A DNA stretch of 64,000 nt from JAAXHB01 sp965221635 (lineage in GTDB: Bacteria; Actinomycetota; Acidimicrobiia; Acidimicrobiales; Aldehydirespiratoraceae): positions 1,736,001 to 1,800,000 of the forward strand of contig OZ244902.1 of the NCBI GenBank assembly GCA_965221635.1, in the 5' to 3' direction. The notes under the pieces are model-generated. The model did no database searches and was not told the origin of the DNA. It saw only the letters and a program-made list of their open reading frames with translations. Made by a program: the position numbers and the translations under genes. Below, in pieces: positions 1 through 13,601 of the stretch (its first letter is position 1; the number at the start of each line of letters is the position of its first letter).

Positions 1-117
1 GAACAGGTTCGAGCCGTGATCACCGAGAACCGCTCGGCCGCCGAGGCGTACCAGGCGCTGCTGAACCGTCCACCAACCACTGAGGTTCGCTCCGGGCTGG
101 GCACCGCGTCGCGGTAG
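1..117 (+). CDS. 3' end of an unidentified gene (partial)
   Basis: Reading frame 1 is open from the first base to a TAG at 115-117 and gives the last 38 residues of a protein. The fragment is alanine- and arginine-rich, with a probable helix over its first 24 residues and a disordered end. It is too short to assign to a family. It lies 33 bp upstream of the 577-aa gene in the same direction, so the two may be co-transcribed. Confidence 0.55.
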   Translation, partial: EQVRAVITENRSAAEAYQALLNRPPTTEVRSGLGTASR

Positions 118-150
118 CACGGCGTCGCAGCATTCGAGGGTGGATCAGCA

Positions 151-1884
151 ATGAGCGGGGGACTGGTTCTCGGGGACCTTGACGGGCCGGTGGCCTGGGT
201 GGACTCCGCCGGCGCGGTCGCGCCCCTCGGGAAGGACTGGCAGGTTGCGTGGGCGGTGGGCTCATCGCAGCGCTGGCACGTGGCCGCCGACGAGGCGGCG
301 GTGCGCTCGGGTTGCGTGGATGACACGCCGGTGGCGCTCACCGCCATGCGAGTACACGGAGGTGACGTCACCGCAACCGCCGCGGCGGTGCGGGCCGAGT
401 CGAAGCGGGTGGTGGTGATCGAGTTTGCCAACCACACACCTGAGCCCGTGAGCCTCGCCGTTGCGGTGAAGCCGTGTGTTGGCGACACGCCGAGCCCGGC
501 GGATTTTCGCTCCGGTGCCCGCCGAGGTTCGGGCTCACGCTCCCGAAGGGGCCGCGCCGGGCCGCTGTCCGTTAGGGGACGGCAGGTGTTGATGAACGGG
601 CGGCCCGCCATCGAAACAGATCGGGAGCCCTCCCGGGTGGTGGCGGCCCACCACGCCCACGTGTGGGCAGCGCTGGGTGATGTGTCCGATGTGCCGGACG
701 CAAGCCCTCACGGGCACATGGACGCCAGGTCGGTGGTGCTGGTGATGCCTCTGGTGGTGGGAGCAGTCCGCGCCGTGACAGTCCACCTCGATCCCCCAGC
801 ACCAACAACGCGCAGGAACCGTCTTGCGCGACGGCGGCAACGTGGCGCCAATGCCGGGTCCCACGAGCCGGATGAGCCGACTGCTGCACCGCTGTCACCC
901 GCTGCGGCCGTGGGGGGCTGGAATGCCGTTTTGGGACGGGCAGCCCGAATCGACCTCGGCGACGAATCAGCGCAGGGCCACTGGCGTGAGGGGATCGCCG
1001 CGGCGATCCTGCTAGCCGGAGACGAGGGCTTGGACATGGACGAAGGGGTGCCGTTGCTGCTTGACCGGGTGGGGCTGGCCGGTGAGGCCGACCGCGCCAG
1101 AACCACGTTGCTGCACGCCCTCTCGGCTGGGTCGCCCAAGCCGAGCCTGGCCGTGCGCGCCCTGGCCGCGTTGGCGTCGCGTCGGTTGCGGGCCGGCCGC
1201 GACTCCGGCTTGAGTGACTGGGCCGGGCCGCTGACCGCCGCCGCGGGGGACCTGCTCGACCACCGCACGGTTGCCGAGGTGGCCGCCGCCTTGGCCTACG
1301 AGGACCCGCCCGCGGCCGCTGATGCCGTCGGTCTGCTCGAAACCCTGAGCCCCCCTGAGCCGGCCAACGGTTCGCAGCGGGGGTCCGCCGGGTTGCCCGA
1401 GACATTCGCCGGTGAGAGCGGCTCACCTGTGACACCGGGGGAGGCGCCCGCCCCGAGCGCTGTCGCCTGCTCGCCCCGGCAGAGCGCTTCCATGCCGCGC
1501 AATGCCGACGGGCGTCCTGCGGGCAGCGCACCGGAGCCGTGTCCCACACCTCGCGCGGCGGTGGTGCGGGCGCTCGAAGCTCGAGTGGTGATGCTTCGAC
1601 AACTGCTGGATGCTGTGGTCACCGAATCTTGTGACACGCTCGTGCTTGCTCCCGGATTGCAGGCTCAATGGCAGCAAGCGCCGCTGGACGTGCGAGGCGT
1701 TCAAACCCGCCACGGTGAGCTTTCCTACTCGGTGCGTCGCCACGGGAACCGCCCGGCACTGCTGTGGGAACTGCGACCACACGGCGACGCGCCGCACAGT
1801 GTCGTCAACATCAAGTGCGGCCTGGATCCGGACTGGTCCACCGACGACAACACCGGCGAAGCCCTGCTGAGCCACCCGCAGTGA
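151..1884 (+). CDS. Hypothetical protein, 577 aa, upstream of RNase HII
   Basis: I do not recognise the family. The ATG at 151 is followed by an uninterrupted frame with the G/C-rich third positions typical of real genes here. Residues 1 to about 230 look beta-rich, with alternating Val/Ala strands and short turns. About 250-400 looks helical, with repeated Ala/Leu/Arg stretches. About 400-470 is a Pro/Ser/Gly/Ala-rich linker, followed by a last compact domain ending at a probable strand rich in Trp and Val. No signal peptide or membrane segment is visible, so it is probably cytoplasmic. Its TGA overlaps the GTG start of rnhB (GTGA), which implies translational coupling. The linker suggests a two-domain protein. 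The function is unknown. Confidence 0.75.
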   Translation: MSGGLVLGDLDGPVAWVDSAGAVAPLGKDWQVAWAVGSSQRWHVAADEAAVRSGCVDDTPVALTAMRVHGGDVTATAAAVRAESKRVVVIEFANHTPEPVSLAVAVKPCVGDTPSPADFRSGARRGSGSRSRRGRAGPLSVRGRQVLMNGRPAIETDREPSRVVAAHHAHVWAALGDVSDVPDASPHGHMDARSVVLVMPLVVGAVRAVTVHLDPPAPTTRRNRLARRRQRGANAGSHEPDEPTAAPLSPAAAVGGWNAVLGRAARIDLGDESAQGHWREGIAAAILLAGDEGLDMDEGVPLLLDRVGLAGEADRARTTLLHALSAGSPKPSLAVRALAALASRRLRAGRDSGLSDWAGPLTAAAGDLLDHRTVAEVAAALAYEDPPAAADAVGLLETLSPPEPANGSQRGSAGLPETFAGESGSPVTPGEAPAPSAVACSPRQSASMPRNADGRPAGSAPEPCPTPRAAVVRALEARVVMLRQLLDAVVTESCDTLVLAPGLQAQWQQAPLDVRGVQTRHGELSYSVRRHGNRPALLWELRPHGDAPHSVVNIKCGLDPDWSTDDNTGEALLSHPQ

Positions 1885-2714
1885 CCCGCCGATCCGTCAC
1901 ATCGGGCAGGGCGTCGCGCAGGCGGCCACCCAAGGGTGCCGTGCCCACACTGCGATTTGAGCGCGATCTTTGGGAGGCCGGAGTTGCCACGGTCGCAGGA
2001 GTTGACGAGGTTGGTCGCGGCTCGTGGGCGGGGCCGCTGACCGTGGCGGCAGTGATACCCGGCCGCCAGAGCCGCATCTACAAGGTGCGCGACTCCAAGA
2101 CCCTCACCGCATCCCAGCGCGAAGCCCTCCATCACCGGATCCTCGGATGGGCGGAGGCGGTGTGTGTGGCCCACGCAACGGTCACCGAATGCACAGAACT
2201 GGGAATGTCACAAGCCCAACGCCTGGCCACCCGGCGCGCCCTTGAAGGGCTCAACACGCACGTCGACCATGTGCTGGTGGACGGCGCCTGGGATTTCGTC
2301 ACACCACCAAGCACCGGAGCGGACAGCGGCGAACAGTCCACCGATCAACCCGCCAGTCAGCCGACCGGTAAGCCCGTCCCGTCCGGCAACGACGCTGCGC
2401 CCGGGGTCACCAAGATCGTTCGGGGAGACTCGGTGAGCCTGTCCATCGCCGCGGCGTCGATTGTGGCCAAGGTCACCAGGGATCGCCTCATGGCGGCCGC
2501 GGCGCTGAGCCATCCGGGCTACTGGTTCGAGTTCAACAAGGGCTACCCGTGCCCCCGTCACGTTGCCGCGCTGGCCGCGCTGGGCCCCAGCGCCATCCAT
2601 CGCCGTGCCTGGGTGTTCATGGACGACCTGCGCTGGAGCGGCGTGCCCCGCATCGGCCCCGATGTGCCCGCCGCCCCACACCGCCAACAGGAGCTGTTCA
2701 CCCACAGCGACTGA
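1881..2714 (+). CDS. rnhB: Ribonuclease HII
   Basis: Endonuclease that cuts the RNA strand of RNA-DNA hybrids and starts removal of single ribonucleotides from DNA. The 277-aa product has the signature DEVGRG (metal ligands D42 and E43), VDG (D134) and GDS (D183), followed by the conserved AAASIVAKVTRD block at about 190-201. These match the four acidic residues of the family. The frame is open upstream to 1764, but the GTG at 1881 overlaps the previous stop (GTGA) and gives a normal N-terminus. Residues 141-175 are a Ser/Thr/Gly/Pro/Gln-rich insert between the third and fourth metal ligands that bacterial RNase HII usually lacks. Confidence 0.95.
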   Translation: MTRRSVTSGRASRRRPPKGAVPTLRFERDLWEAGVATVAGVDEVGRGSWAGPLTVAAVIPGRQSRIYKVRDSKTLTASQREALHHRILGWAEAVCVAHATVTECTELGMSQAQRLATRRALEGLNTHVDHVLVDGAWDFVTPPSTGADSGEQSTDQPASQPTGKPVPSGNDAAPGVTKIVRGDSVSLSIAAASIVAKVTRDRLMAAAALSHPGYWFEFNKGYPCPRHVAALAALGPSAIHRRAWVFMDDLRWSGVPRIGPDVPAAPHRQQELFTHSD

Positions 2715-2807
2715 CGCCACACGGTTGACGCCACGCCACCAAGCGGCGGCGCCGGCGTCCGGGCACTCACCGTCCGGCCGGTTCCACACGCTAGGGTGCG
2801 CGCCGTC

Positions 2808-3137
2808 ATGGGTCAGCCCGTCACCTTCCTGCGCACCACGTCGCCTCGGCCCGGCATCGTCCGATTCGAGTTGAACCGCACCGTCACCGGAATGGGACAC
2901 GAGCACTACCGCGCCGGTGAGGAGATCATCGGAGACCGACCCTGCGACGACCTGGCCCGACGCTTGCTCGACACCGACAAGATCGCCTCGGTACACATTC
3001 ACGGATCGATCGTCACCGCCGAGCTCGCCGTGTCGGACGAGAGCGGCATCTCCGACGCCATCTCGGGTCTGTACACCTACTACCTCGAAGGGGTTGAGAT
3101 CCCCAGCGACGAGGAGCTCGTCGCCCAGGCAGGCTGA
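2808..3137 (+). CDS. Nfu/NifU N-terminal-domain-like small protein
   Basis: A 109-aa protein made almost entirely of one domain. The pattern (Thr-Ser-Pro-Arg-Pro-Gly, then Val-Arg-Phe-Glu-Leu-Asn, a Leu-Ala-Arg-Arg-Leu-Leu helix near residue 50, then a Val-His-Ile-His-Gly-Ser-Ile-Val strand) follows the Nfu_N fold found at the N-terminus of Fe-S scaffold proteins. The C-terminal CxxC NifU domain that carries the cluster is absent, so a direct scaffold role is uncertain. A GTG at 2796 is also in frame. I prefer the ATG at 2808, because a TAGGGT element at 2792-2797 would place the transcription start just before it. Confidence 0.7.
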   Translation: MGQPVTFLRTTSPRPGIVRFELNRTVTGMGHEHYRAGEEIIGDRPCDDLARRLLDTDKIASVHIHGSIVTAELAVSDESGISDAISGLYTYYLEGVEIPSDEELVAQAG

Positions 3138-3153
3138 GCCCGCCACCCCGGCG

Positions 3154-3804
3154 TCACACGTCGCCGGGCACCTCGCAGGAGTCCATGTTGTTGAGACGGG
3201 CGAACCCGTCCATGCGCTCGGTGTAGATGCCGCCCGGCATCACGTCACTCAACAGAAACCTGAGTTCGCGATCATCGGTGTCGGGGTCGGCGGTGCGCAG
3301 CTTGGCCGAGTGGTCGCGCCGGTCCTGCAGGTACCGCTCCCAATCGGCGAACCAGGAGGCCAACAGCTCCACATCCGCGGGGCCGTCGCCGTCGGTTTGA
3401 TCACTCAGCGTCTGCGCTTCGGCCTGGAGGTCTCGCACCAGTCGCTCGGTCTCGGAGGTGGCCCTGTCCACCTGATCGGCGCGTTCGTGCAGAGACGCCG
3501 CCTCACGAGGAGACGGCAGTGCGTTGATCATGTCCTGGGTGGTGGCGCAGCGCTGCTCGGCCCACGCCGCGAACGCCCGATCATCGATGCGGTTCGGGTT
3601 CTCGGTGCGCGCCCAAGGCGAAAAAGCCCACACCCAGAACAGGAACGACCCCACCACGAACACCGCCACCACCGCCCGGACGATCCGGGCCCACCACCCA
3701 CGACGCCCCGGGTCTGGGTCTGGGGATGCCTCGCCAGGTGGCCCCGGCCGGGCCTCGAGGTTGTCGGGCATTGCCTCGGGCCCGGGGCCGGCTGCGTCGC
3801 TCAT
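3154..3804 (-). CDS. Hypothetical single-pass membrane protein
   Basis: A 216-aa protein. A Pro/Gly/Asp-rich N-terminus of about 35 residues is followed by Arg-rich flanks and one hydrophobic segment (about residues 42-63, rich in Val/Phe/Trp). The outer domain of about 150 residues is mostly helical and Glu/Asp/Arg-rich, and contains two cysteines that could pair. The probable topology is N-in with an extracytoplasmic C-terminal domain. The ATG overlaps the stop of the penicillin-binding protein gene (TGATG), so it is co-translated with a cell-wall synthase and may act in the same envelope process. That role is inferred from position only. Confidence 0.7.
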   Translation of the reverse strand: MSDAAGPGPEAMPDNLEARPGPPGEASPDPDPGRRGWWARIVRAVVAVFVVGSFLFWVWAFSPWARTENPNRIDDRAFAAWAEQRCATTQDMINALPSPREAASLHERADQVDRATSETERLVRDLQAEAQTLSDQTDGDGPADVELLASWFADWERYLQDRRDHSAKLRTADPDTDDRELRFLLSDVMPGGIYTERMDGFARLNNMDSCEVPGDV

Positions 3805-6320
3805 CACACCGGTGTGGGGCTAACCCAGATGGTCATGGATCGCCCGAGTAGCAGATTCGTGCCCGCCAACGGCTCCTGCAGCCACACCACCCCGGGCGCA
3901 ACCGCCGGCTCGCCCTCCACCAGGTAGGGCTCAACCACAACCACCACCCCCAAACCGATCGCCGCGAGCACCCCACGGGCCTCGCCCTCGCTCAACCCCA
4001 CAACGTCTGGCACAGGCACCGCAGCCGGAAGCGCAGGCTCGGTGGCCACCTCGACGTTCACGGTGATCCCGCCGTTCACGAGAGTGCCCGCTGCGGGGGC
4101 CTGCCCGATCACGGTGCCCGCCGCGAACTCCTGAGTCTCCACCTCTGTCGCCGCCAACAGCAGGGTCAGTGCGCCCAGTTCGGTGGCCATCACCTCGGCA
4201 TTCCACTGCCTGCCCACAATGTCGGGAACCTCCACCGCGTCGAGGCGGGGTGGTTCGGTGGTGGGCGCGGGCGCGCTCACCGGTGGCGCCGGGAAGTCCA
4301 CCGCTTCGATGCCGTCATGGGCCGCCAGCATGATCTCCCGCCAGATCTGCGCGGGGTAGGTGCCGCCGGACACGCGGATGTCGGTGGTGGGCGGCACCAT
4401 CGGGATTTGCGCGTCGGGGTAGCCCACCCACACCGCGGTGGCCCGCTGGGGTGTGTACCCGGCGAAGGTGGCGTCGGCGTAGTTCTGTGCGGTGCCGGTC
4501 TTGCCCGCGGCGGGTCGGTCGATGGCGGCTCGATAACCGGTGCCTTGGGTGATGGTGCCCTGCAGCACCCAGGTGATCTGATCCGCGATCGACGTGTTGA
4601 GCACGAATTCGGAGTCGGGCACGTGCCGGTACATGGGTGTGGCGTCGGCGCGCAGGATCTCGGTGACCATCACCGGGTTCACCTTGCGACCCGACCGGGC
4701 CAGCGTGGCGTACATGTTGGCCAGCTCCACCGTGTTCACGTCCTCGGTGCCGAGCACCGCGGCGCACACCGGATCAATGCTCGCGGGGTTCACGCCAAGG
4801 GCTTCGGCCATGGGCACGAAATTGGCGGGTCGAATGTCCACCATCAACTGGGCGTACACGGTGTTGATCGAACTGCGGGTGGCCGTGGTCAAGTCCACCC
4901 TCACGGGTTCCTCGGGGGTGGAGCCCCGCCCGCCTCGCACCGTCCACAGCGGCCCGCACACCTCGGGTCGGTCTATTTCCAGTTCGTCGGGCGCGTCGTA
5001 GGAGGTGGTCACCGAGAACCCCGACAGCAACGCCACCGCCAACGCCACCGGCTTCATCGCCGAGCCGGCCTGGCGGCCCTTGCCGCTTGCGAGGTTGAAC
5101 TTGGCGTCGGATTCGGCGCCGAAGAAGTCCCTGCCGCCCACCATTGCCAGCACGTGCCCGTCCTCGTCGCCGGTGGCGCCCAGGGTCACCGCCGCGGCGT
5201 CGGGGTTGATGCCGTTGTCGGGAAGGATCGCCTCAACGGCTGCCTCGGCGCGGGCTTGCAACTCGAGATCGATGGTGGTGTGGATCTCCAGTCCACCCTC
5301 GAACAACAGCCTTGCCCGTTCCTCGCGGGTCGCCCCGAAACGGGGATTGTCCAGGAACCACTGCTTCACGTCCTCCACGAAATGGGCGGCCGGGTACTCC
5401 ACCTCCAGGATCGGGATGTCCTCGGTGAGCACGAGTGGCTTGGCCGACGCCGTTGCGTGCTCGGCCGGTGTGATCATCTGGTTTGCGAGCATCCGGTCCA
5501 GCACGAGGTTGCGGCGGCGCAGAGCGTCGTCGGGATTTCGGTAGGGGTCGAAAGCGCTGGGACGCTGAATCAGCCCCGCCAGCAGCGCCGCCTCCTCAAG
5601 GAGAAGTTCGCTCACCTTCAAGCACACCTGCGGACTCTGGGAACCATCAGCCGCTGCGCCGACCGCGGCGATGGGGTTCTCGCACGCAGGCGCCCCGAAG
5701 TACTCACGCGCCGCGGCCTCGATGCCGTAGGCGCCGTTTCCGAAGTACACCCAGTTCAGGTAGCGCAGCAGGATGAAGTCCTTGGTGAAGAACTGCTCGA
5801 AGCGCCGGGCCATGAAGAACTCTTCGATCTTGCGTGTCACCGTTTGGTCGCTGCGATCGAGGAACACGTTGCCCACGTACTGCTGGGTGATGGTGGAGCC
5901 GCCCTGGCTGATGCCTCCCGCGCTCACGTTGGAGCGCGCCGCTCGCAGGATTGCCTTGGTGTCCACACCGTCGTGCTCGTAGAACCGCTCGTCCTCGATG
6001 GCGATCACCGCGTTTCGCACCACCGGGGGCACTTGGGTGATGTCGGTCACGTCGGTGCGGGCCTGCTCGCCGCGCAGTTCGGTGATCAACACACCGTTGC
6101 GGTCATACACCCTTGAGGACTGCGCGGTGGCCAGGTCGTCGAGGCGAAACGAGAAGTCCGGCGTCTCATACGAACACGCCGCCGCGGCGAGGCTCAACAC
6201 CACCACGATCAGCCTCACCGGCGCACGGCTGCGGCCACGTCTCACGGCGCGTCCCGCAAGGAAATCCCGCAACCCGACGCACGAACCGCGGCGTGCCCGC
6301 TGCGCGCAGATCGGCCTCAT
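3804..6320 (-). CDS. Class A penicillin-binding protein with two PASTA domains
   Basis: Bifunctional peptidoglycan glycosyltransferase/transpeptidase, 838 aa. The GT51 domain (about 60-280) carries the catalytic Glu motif EDERFYEHDG (109-118) and GGSTITQQ (140-147). The transpeptidase domain has SAMK (Ser420), SIN (484-486) and KTGT (607-610). PASTA repeats at about 696-760 and 768-835 would bind muropeptide or beta-lactam-like ligands. The hydrophobic N-terminal segment ends in a lipobox-like Ala-Ala-Ala-Cys (Cys49), unlike the usual uncleaved anchor. The open frame runs to 6530, but the first 70 residues there look like non-coding translation, so I use the ATG at 6320. The stop is coupled to the downstream membrane protein (TGATG). 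Confidence 0.93.
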   Translation of the reverse strand: MRPICAQRARRGSCVGLRDFLAGRAVRRGRSRAPVRLIVVVLSLAAAACSYETPDFSFRLDDLATAQSSRVYDRNGVLITELRGEQARTDVTDITQVPPVVRNAVIAIEDERFYEHDGVDTKAILRAARSNVSAGGISQGGSTITQQYVGNVFLDRSDQTVTRKIEEFFMARRFEQFFTKDFILLRYLNWVYFGNGAYGIEAAAREYFGAPACENPIAAVGAAADGSQSPQVCLKVSELLLEEAALLAGLIQRPSAFDPYRNPDDALRRRNLVLDRMLANQMITPAEHATASAKPLVLTEDIPILEVEYPAAHFVEDVKQWFLDNPRFGATREERARLLFEGGLEIHTTIDLELQARAEAAVEAILPDNGINPDAAAVTLGATGDEDGHVLAMVGGRDFFGAESDAKFNLASGKGRQAGSAMKPVALAVALLSGFSVTTSYDAPDELEIDRPEVCGPLWTVRGGRGSTPEEPVRVDLTTATRSSINTVYAQLMVDIRPANFVPMAEALGVNPASIDPVCAAVLGTEDVNTVELANMYATLARSGRKVNPVMVTEILRADATPMYRHVPDSEFVLNTSIADQITWVLQGTITQGTGYRAAIDRPAAGKTGTAQNYADATFAGYTPQRATAVWVGYPDAQIPMVPPTTDIRVSGGTYPAQIWREIMLAAHDGIEAVDFPAPPVSAPAPTTEPPRLDAVEVPDIVGRQWNAEVMATELGALTLLLAATEVETQEFAAGTVIGQAPAAGTLVNGGITVNVEVATEPALPAAVPVPDVVGLSEGEARGVLAAIGLGVVVVVEPYLVEGEPAVAPGVVWLQEPLAGTNLLLGRSMTIWVSPTPV

Positions 6321-6634
6321 CGGACCACCCGTGTCGGGCCGGGCGCTGCGCCTTGGGCTGTTCCCGTCATTGGGCCCGGCCCTGCCGACGCGCAGTATCG
6401 CATCGCGAGCATGGGCCAGTTTGGTGCTTGCGCCACCCAATTCGCGCGCTCTTGGTTGCGGCGGACAACACGCCACGTCCTGACCCGTCGGCGCATGCTC
6501 ACGGCCCGGATCCATCCTGGGTGCGGTCACTTGTCAATCCGGCACTCGGCGCCCCGCTGGTGGCGGTGGGGACCACGGGAAGGTTCACGGTCGTGCTCAC
6601 AGGTCGCGCCCAGGCCGAGCCTTAGGCTCTGTGG
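6321..6634. promoter_or_regulatory. Divergent intergenic region between the PBP gene and tyrS
   Basis: This 314-bp stretch separates two divergent genes and should hold both promoters. On the plus strand a TAGGCT element at 6623-6628 serves tyrS. On the minus strand a GATACT-like element (about 6392-6397) could serve the PBP gene with a leader of roughly 65-70 nt, but no convincing -35 was found. The minus-strand frame continues into this region without a good start context. Confidence 0.4.
6623..6628 (+). promoter_or_regulatory. -10 element of a leaderless tyrS promoter
   Basis: TAGGCT lies exactly 6 nt before the GTG at 6635. No Shine-Dalgarno sequence precedes the start, so transcription probably begins at or beside the GTG. 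Confidence 0.5.
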
Positions 6635-7912
6635 GTGATGTCCGCAGGCGCGCTCGGTGATCTTGTCGCACGGGGACTGGTACAGGACCACACCGACCAG
6701 GAAGCCCTCGCGGGGTTGCTCGACGGCCCGCCGGTGGTCTTCTACCACGGCATCGACCCCACCGGCCCAAGCCTTCACGTGGGCCACCTGCTCGGCGTGC
6801 TGGTGATGCGCAGGCTGCAACAGGCGGGCCACGTGCCGCTGGCGTTGGTGGGGGGCGCCACCGGAATGATCGGCGACCCCAGCGGTAGATCGGGCGAAAG
6901 AACCCTGCTCGACGCCGAGTCGCTGGCCGCCAACGTGGCCGGCATTCAACGCCAGCTCGAGACGTTGATCGACTTCTCCGGCGCGGGCGCGGCCCGCATG
7001 GTGAACAACTTCGACTGGACACGCGACGTGTCGCTGCTGGATTTCCTGCGTGACGTTGGCAAGCACGTCACCGTCAACCAGATGGTTGCCAAGGACTCGG
7101 TGCGCAGCCGTATGGCCTCCGATCAGGGAATCTCGTTCACCGAGTTCAGCTACATGCTGTTGCAGGCCTTCGACTACTGGTGGCAGTTCGAGCACTACGG
7201 GTGCCGCCTGCAGATCGGCGGCTCGGACCAGTGGGGCAACATCACCGCCGGCATCGACCTGGTGCGAAGGCGCTCCGGCGCGGTTGTTCACGGGCTCACC
7301 TGGCCGTTGATGACCAGGGCCGACGGCGCCAAGTTCGGCAAGACGGCCGAGGGCGCCGTGTGGCTCGACCCGGCCCGCACCCTTCCCTACGAGTTCCACC
7401 AGTACTTCCTGAACAGCGACGACACCGACGTGCGGCGGCTCTTGTTGCAGTTGACCATGCTGGCCGTGTCCGACGTGGAGGACATCATGGCCACCCACGT
7501 CTCGGCGCCGCATCACCGCAAGGCGCAACGGGTGTTGGCAGACGAGGTGTGCACGATGGTTCACGGCCGCGAGGCCACCCGTGCCGCCCGGCTGGCAGCG
7601 GACGTGCTCTTCGGCGGCGCCGAGGTGACCACCGAGGGATTGCAGGCGATCAGGGGAATCGTGCCCGAGACCGTGGCGGACATGGCCGCCGTCACCGGCG
7701 ACTCCCCCGACGAACCCGTGGTGGGCGTGCTGCTCGCCGCCGGGGTGTGCGCCTCGAGGGGTGAGGCTCGACGGCTGATTCGTGGCGGCGGCGTTCGGGT
7801 GAACGGACAGCGGGTGGCCGCGGCCACTGATTCGGTGACGATGGTGGACAACAGATTCGTGCTGTTGCAGCGTGGACGCCGCCACCACCACCTGCTTGTC
7901 GACGGTCGCTGA
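6635..7912 (+). CDS. tyrS: Tyrosyl-tRNA synthetase
   Basis: Charges tRNA-Tyr with tyrosine in the cytoplasm. The 425-aa class Ic synthetase has the HIGH signature as HVGH (48-51) inside a Rossmann fold, the tyrosine and tRNA contact region GGSDQWGNITAG, and a KMSKS-type loop as KFGKT (233-237). An S4 RNA-binding domain fills about residues 360-420 (arginine-rich helix, then GVRVNG). The length is normal for the bacterial enzyme. Two starts are possible, GTG 6635 and ATG 6638. The first fits a leaderless transcript from the TAGGCT element. The rRNA operon follows in the same direction after its own promoter. Confidence 0.97.
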   Translation: MMSAGALGDLVARGLVQDHTDQEALAGLLDGPPVVFYHGIDPTGPSLHVGHLLGVLVMRRLQQAGHVPLALVGGATGMIGDPSGRSGERTLLDAESLAANVAGIQRQLETLIDFSGAGAARMVNNFDWTRDVSLLDFLRDVGKHVTVNQMVAKDSVRSRMASDQGISFTEFSYMLLQAFDYWWQFEHYGCRLQIGGSDQWGNITAGIDLVRRRSGAVVHGLTWPLMTRADGAKFGKTAEGAVWLDPARTLPYEFHQYFLNSDDTDVRRLLLQLTMLAVSDVEDIMATHVSAPHHRKAQRVLADEVCTMVHGREATRAARLAADVLFGGAEVTTEGLQAIRGIVPETVADMAAVTGDSPDEPVVGVLLAAGVCASRGEARRLIRGGGVRVNGQRVAAATDSVTMVDNRFVLLQRGRRHHHLLVDGR

Positions 7913-8009
7913 CGGCGCCTGAGCGGGCCCAGCGGGCCGTCGGGCACAGCGCTCGCGGCGGCCCCGCAAATCCGCCGAAAAAAATCGGCCCAAAAAATCC
8001 GGAATGGTG

Positions 8010-8038
8010 TTGCCCTTTTGGTTGGCGACCGCTAGCGT
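8010..8038 (+). promoter_or_regulatory. rRNA operon promoter
   Basis: TTGCCC at 8010-8015 and TAGCGT at 8033-8038 are separated by 17 bp. An A-rich stretch (7980-7997) lies just upstream, which could act as an UP-like element. Transcription would start near 8045, leaving a leader of about 410 nt before mature 16S. Confidence 0.6.
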
Positions 8039-8199
8039 TCCGAAACCTTCACGGCTTCTGGTAGGCCGCTCCCGGCGGGAAGTGCTTCAAAGCACGCACG
8101 GCGGGAACGATCCTGGCAGGGCTGCCGTGGAGGAAGCACCCTCGTTGACCGGCGCCACCGCAAGGTTGGGGCCGCTGCGAGGAGATTGCCTCTTGAAAT

Positions 8200-8223
8200 C
8201 GGAAGAGACGGACGCATAGCGAG
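8200..8223 (+). other. 5' arm of the 16S precursor processing stem
   Basis: Bases 8200-8213 are the exact reverse complement of 10048-10061 in the spacer after 16S (14 of 14), and 8218-8223 pairs with 10041-10046. The mature 16S would be looped out between these arms, as in RNase III-processed rRNA precursors. Confidence 0.7.
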
Positions 8224-8452
8224 TGTGGGCGTCGGCTTGGGCTGCGTGGCCGGAGACCGACGTCTGTCAATTACCTGGTCCGGTGAACCCACCGGGCCAA
8301 ACCCGGCGCCACACGGTGCCGGGTGAGCCAATGGCTGAGACCGCCAGGCCTCAGCCGGCTCTCTGAATCGCAAGGGCCGCCCACGCATCCGCTTCGGCGG
8401 GAGGTGGCCTGCGCAACCCGATCGACGGGTCGGCTTCGGCCGGCCTCAGATC

Positions 8453-13325
<4,873 letters not shown>

Positions 13326-13420
13326 TCTTCATATCTTGTGAAGTGTGTTCGTGCTCGCTATGGAGTTCTCGAGAGACAAGATCTACGCAAGATCCTCGAG
13401 TCACATCTTGAACAACAGAT

Positions 13421-13536
13421 CTCGGTGGCGATAGCGGCGGGGTCACACCCGTTCCCATTCCGAACACGGTAGTTAAGTCCGCCAGCGCCGATGGTACTTG
13501 GGTGGAGACGCCCTGGGAGAGTAGGACGCCGCCGGA
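13421..13536 (+). rRNA. rrf: 5S ribosomal RNA
   Basis: About 116 nt. The terminal helix pairs TCGGTGGC with the GCCGCCGG end. The conserved internal segment CCCATTCCGAACACGG and the loop around GTTAAGTCC are present. It lies 95 nt after 23S and is followed by the operon terminator. The ends are approximate. Confidence 0.95.
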
Positions 13537-13548
13537 ATTCTCCAACAA

Positions 13549-13580
13549 AGAGCCCCGCAGCCCAACCCCTGCGGGGCTCT
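13549..13580 (+). terminator. rRNA operon terminator
   Basis: A perfect 12-bp stem (13549-13560 with 13569-13580, core GAGCCCCGCAG) closes an 8-nt loop. The following bases are C/T-rich rather than a pure T tract. The next gene starts only 22 nt later. Confidence 0.8.
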
Positions 13581-13601
13581 CCCCTTCCCGGAAAGGATCC
13601 T

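Larger units (their letters stand above)
7913..8452 (+). other. rRNA operon promoter and leader region
   Basis: This 540-bp stretch has no credible gene. It contains the main rRNA promoter (8010-8038). A small hairpin with a TCAA loop lies near 8088-8101. A boxA-like segment at about 8191-8198 is followed by the 5' arm of the 16S processing stem (8200-8213 and 8218-8223), complementary to the spacer after 16S. The short frames found here are not supported as genes. Confidence 0.75.

Noticed and set aside
4317..6116. 599-codon plus-strand frame opposite the PBP gene
   Set aside because: Shadow of the PBP gene, whose catalytic motifs are complete on the minus strand.
6321..6530. 70-residue N-terminal extension of the PBP
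   Set aside because: Charged, Arg/Pro-rich sequence in front of the export segment. No start context; the membrane segment would be far from the N-terminus.
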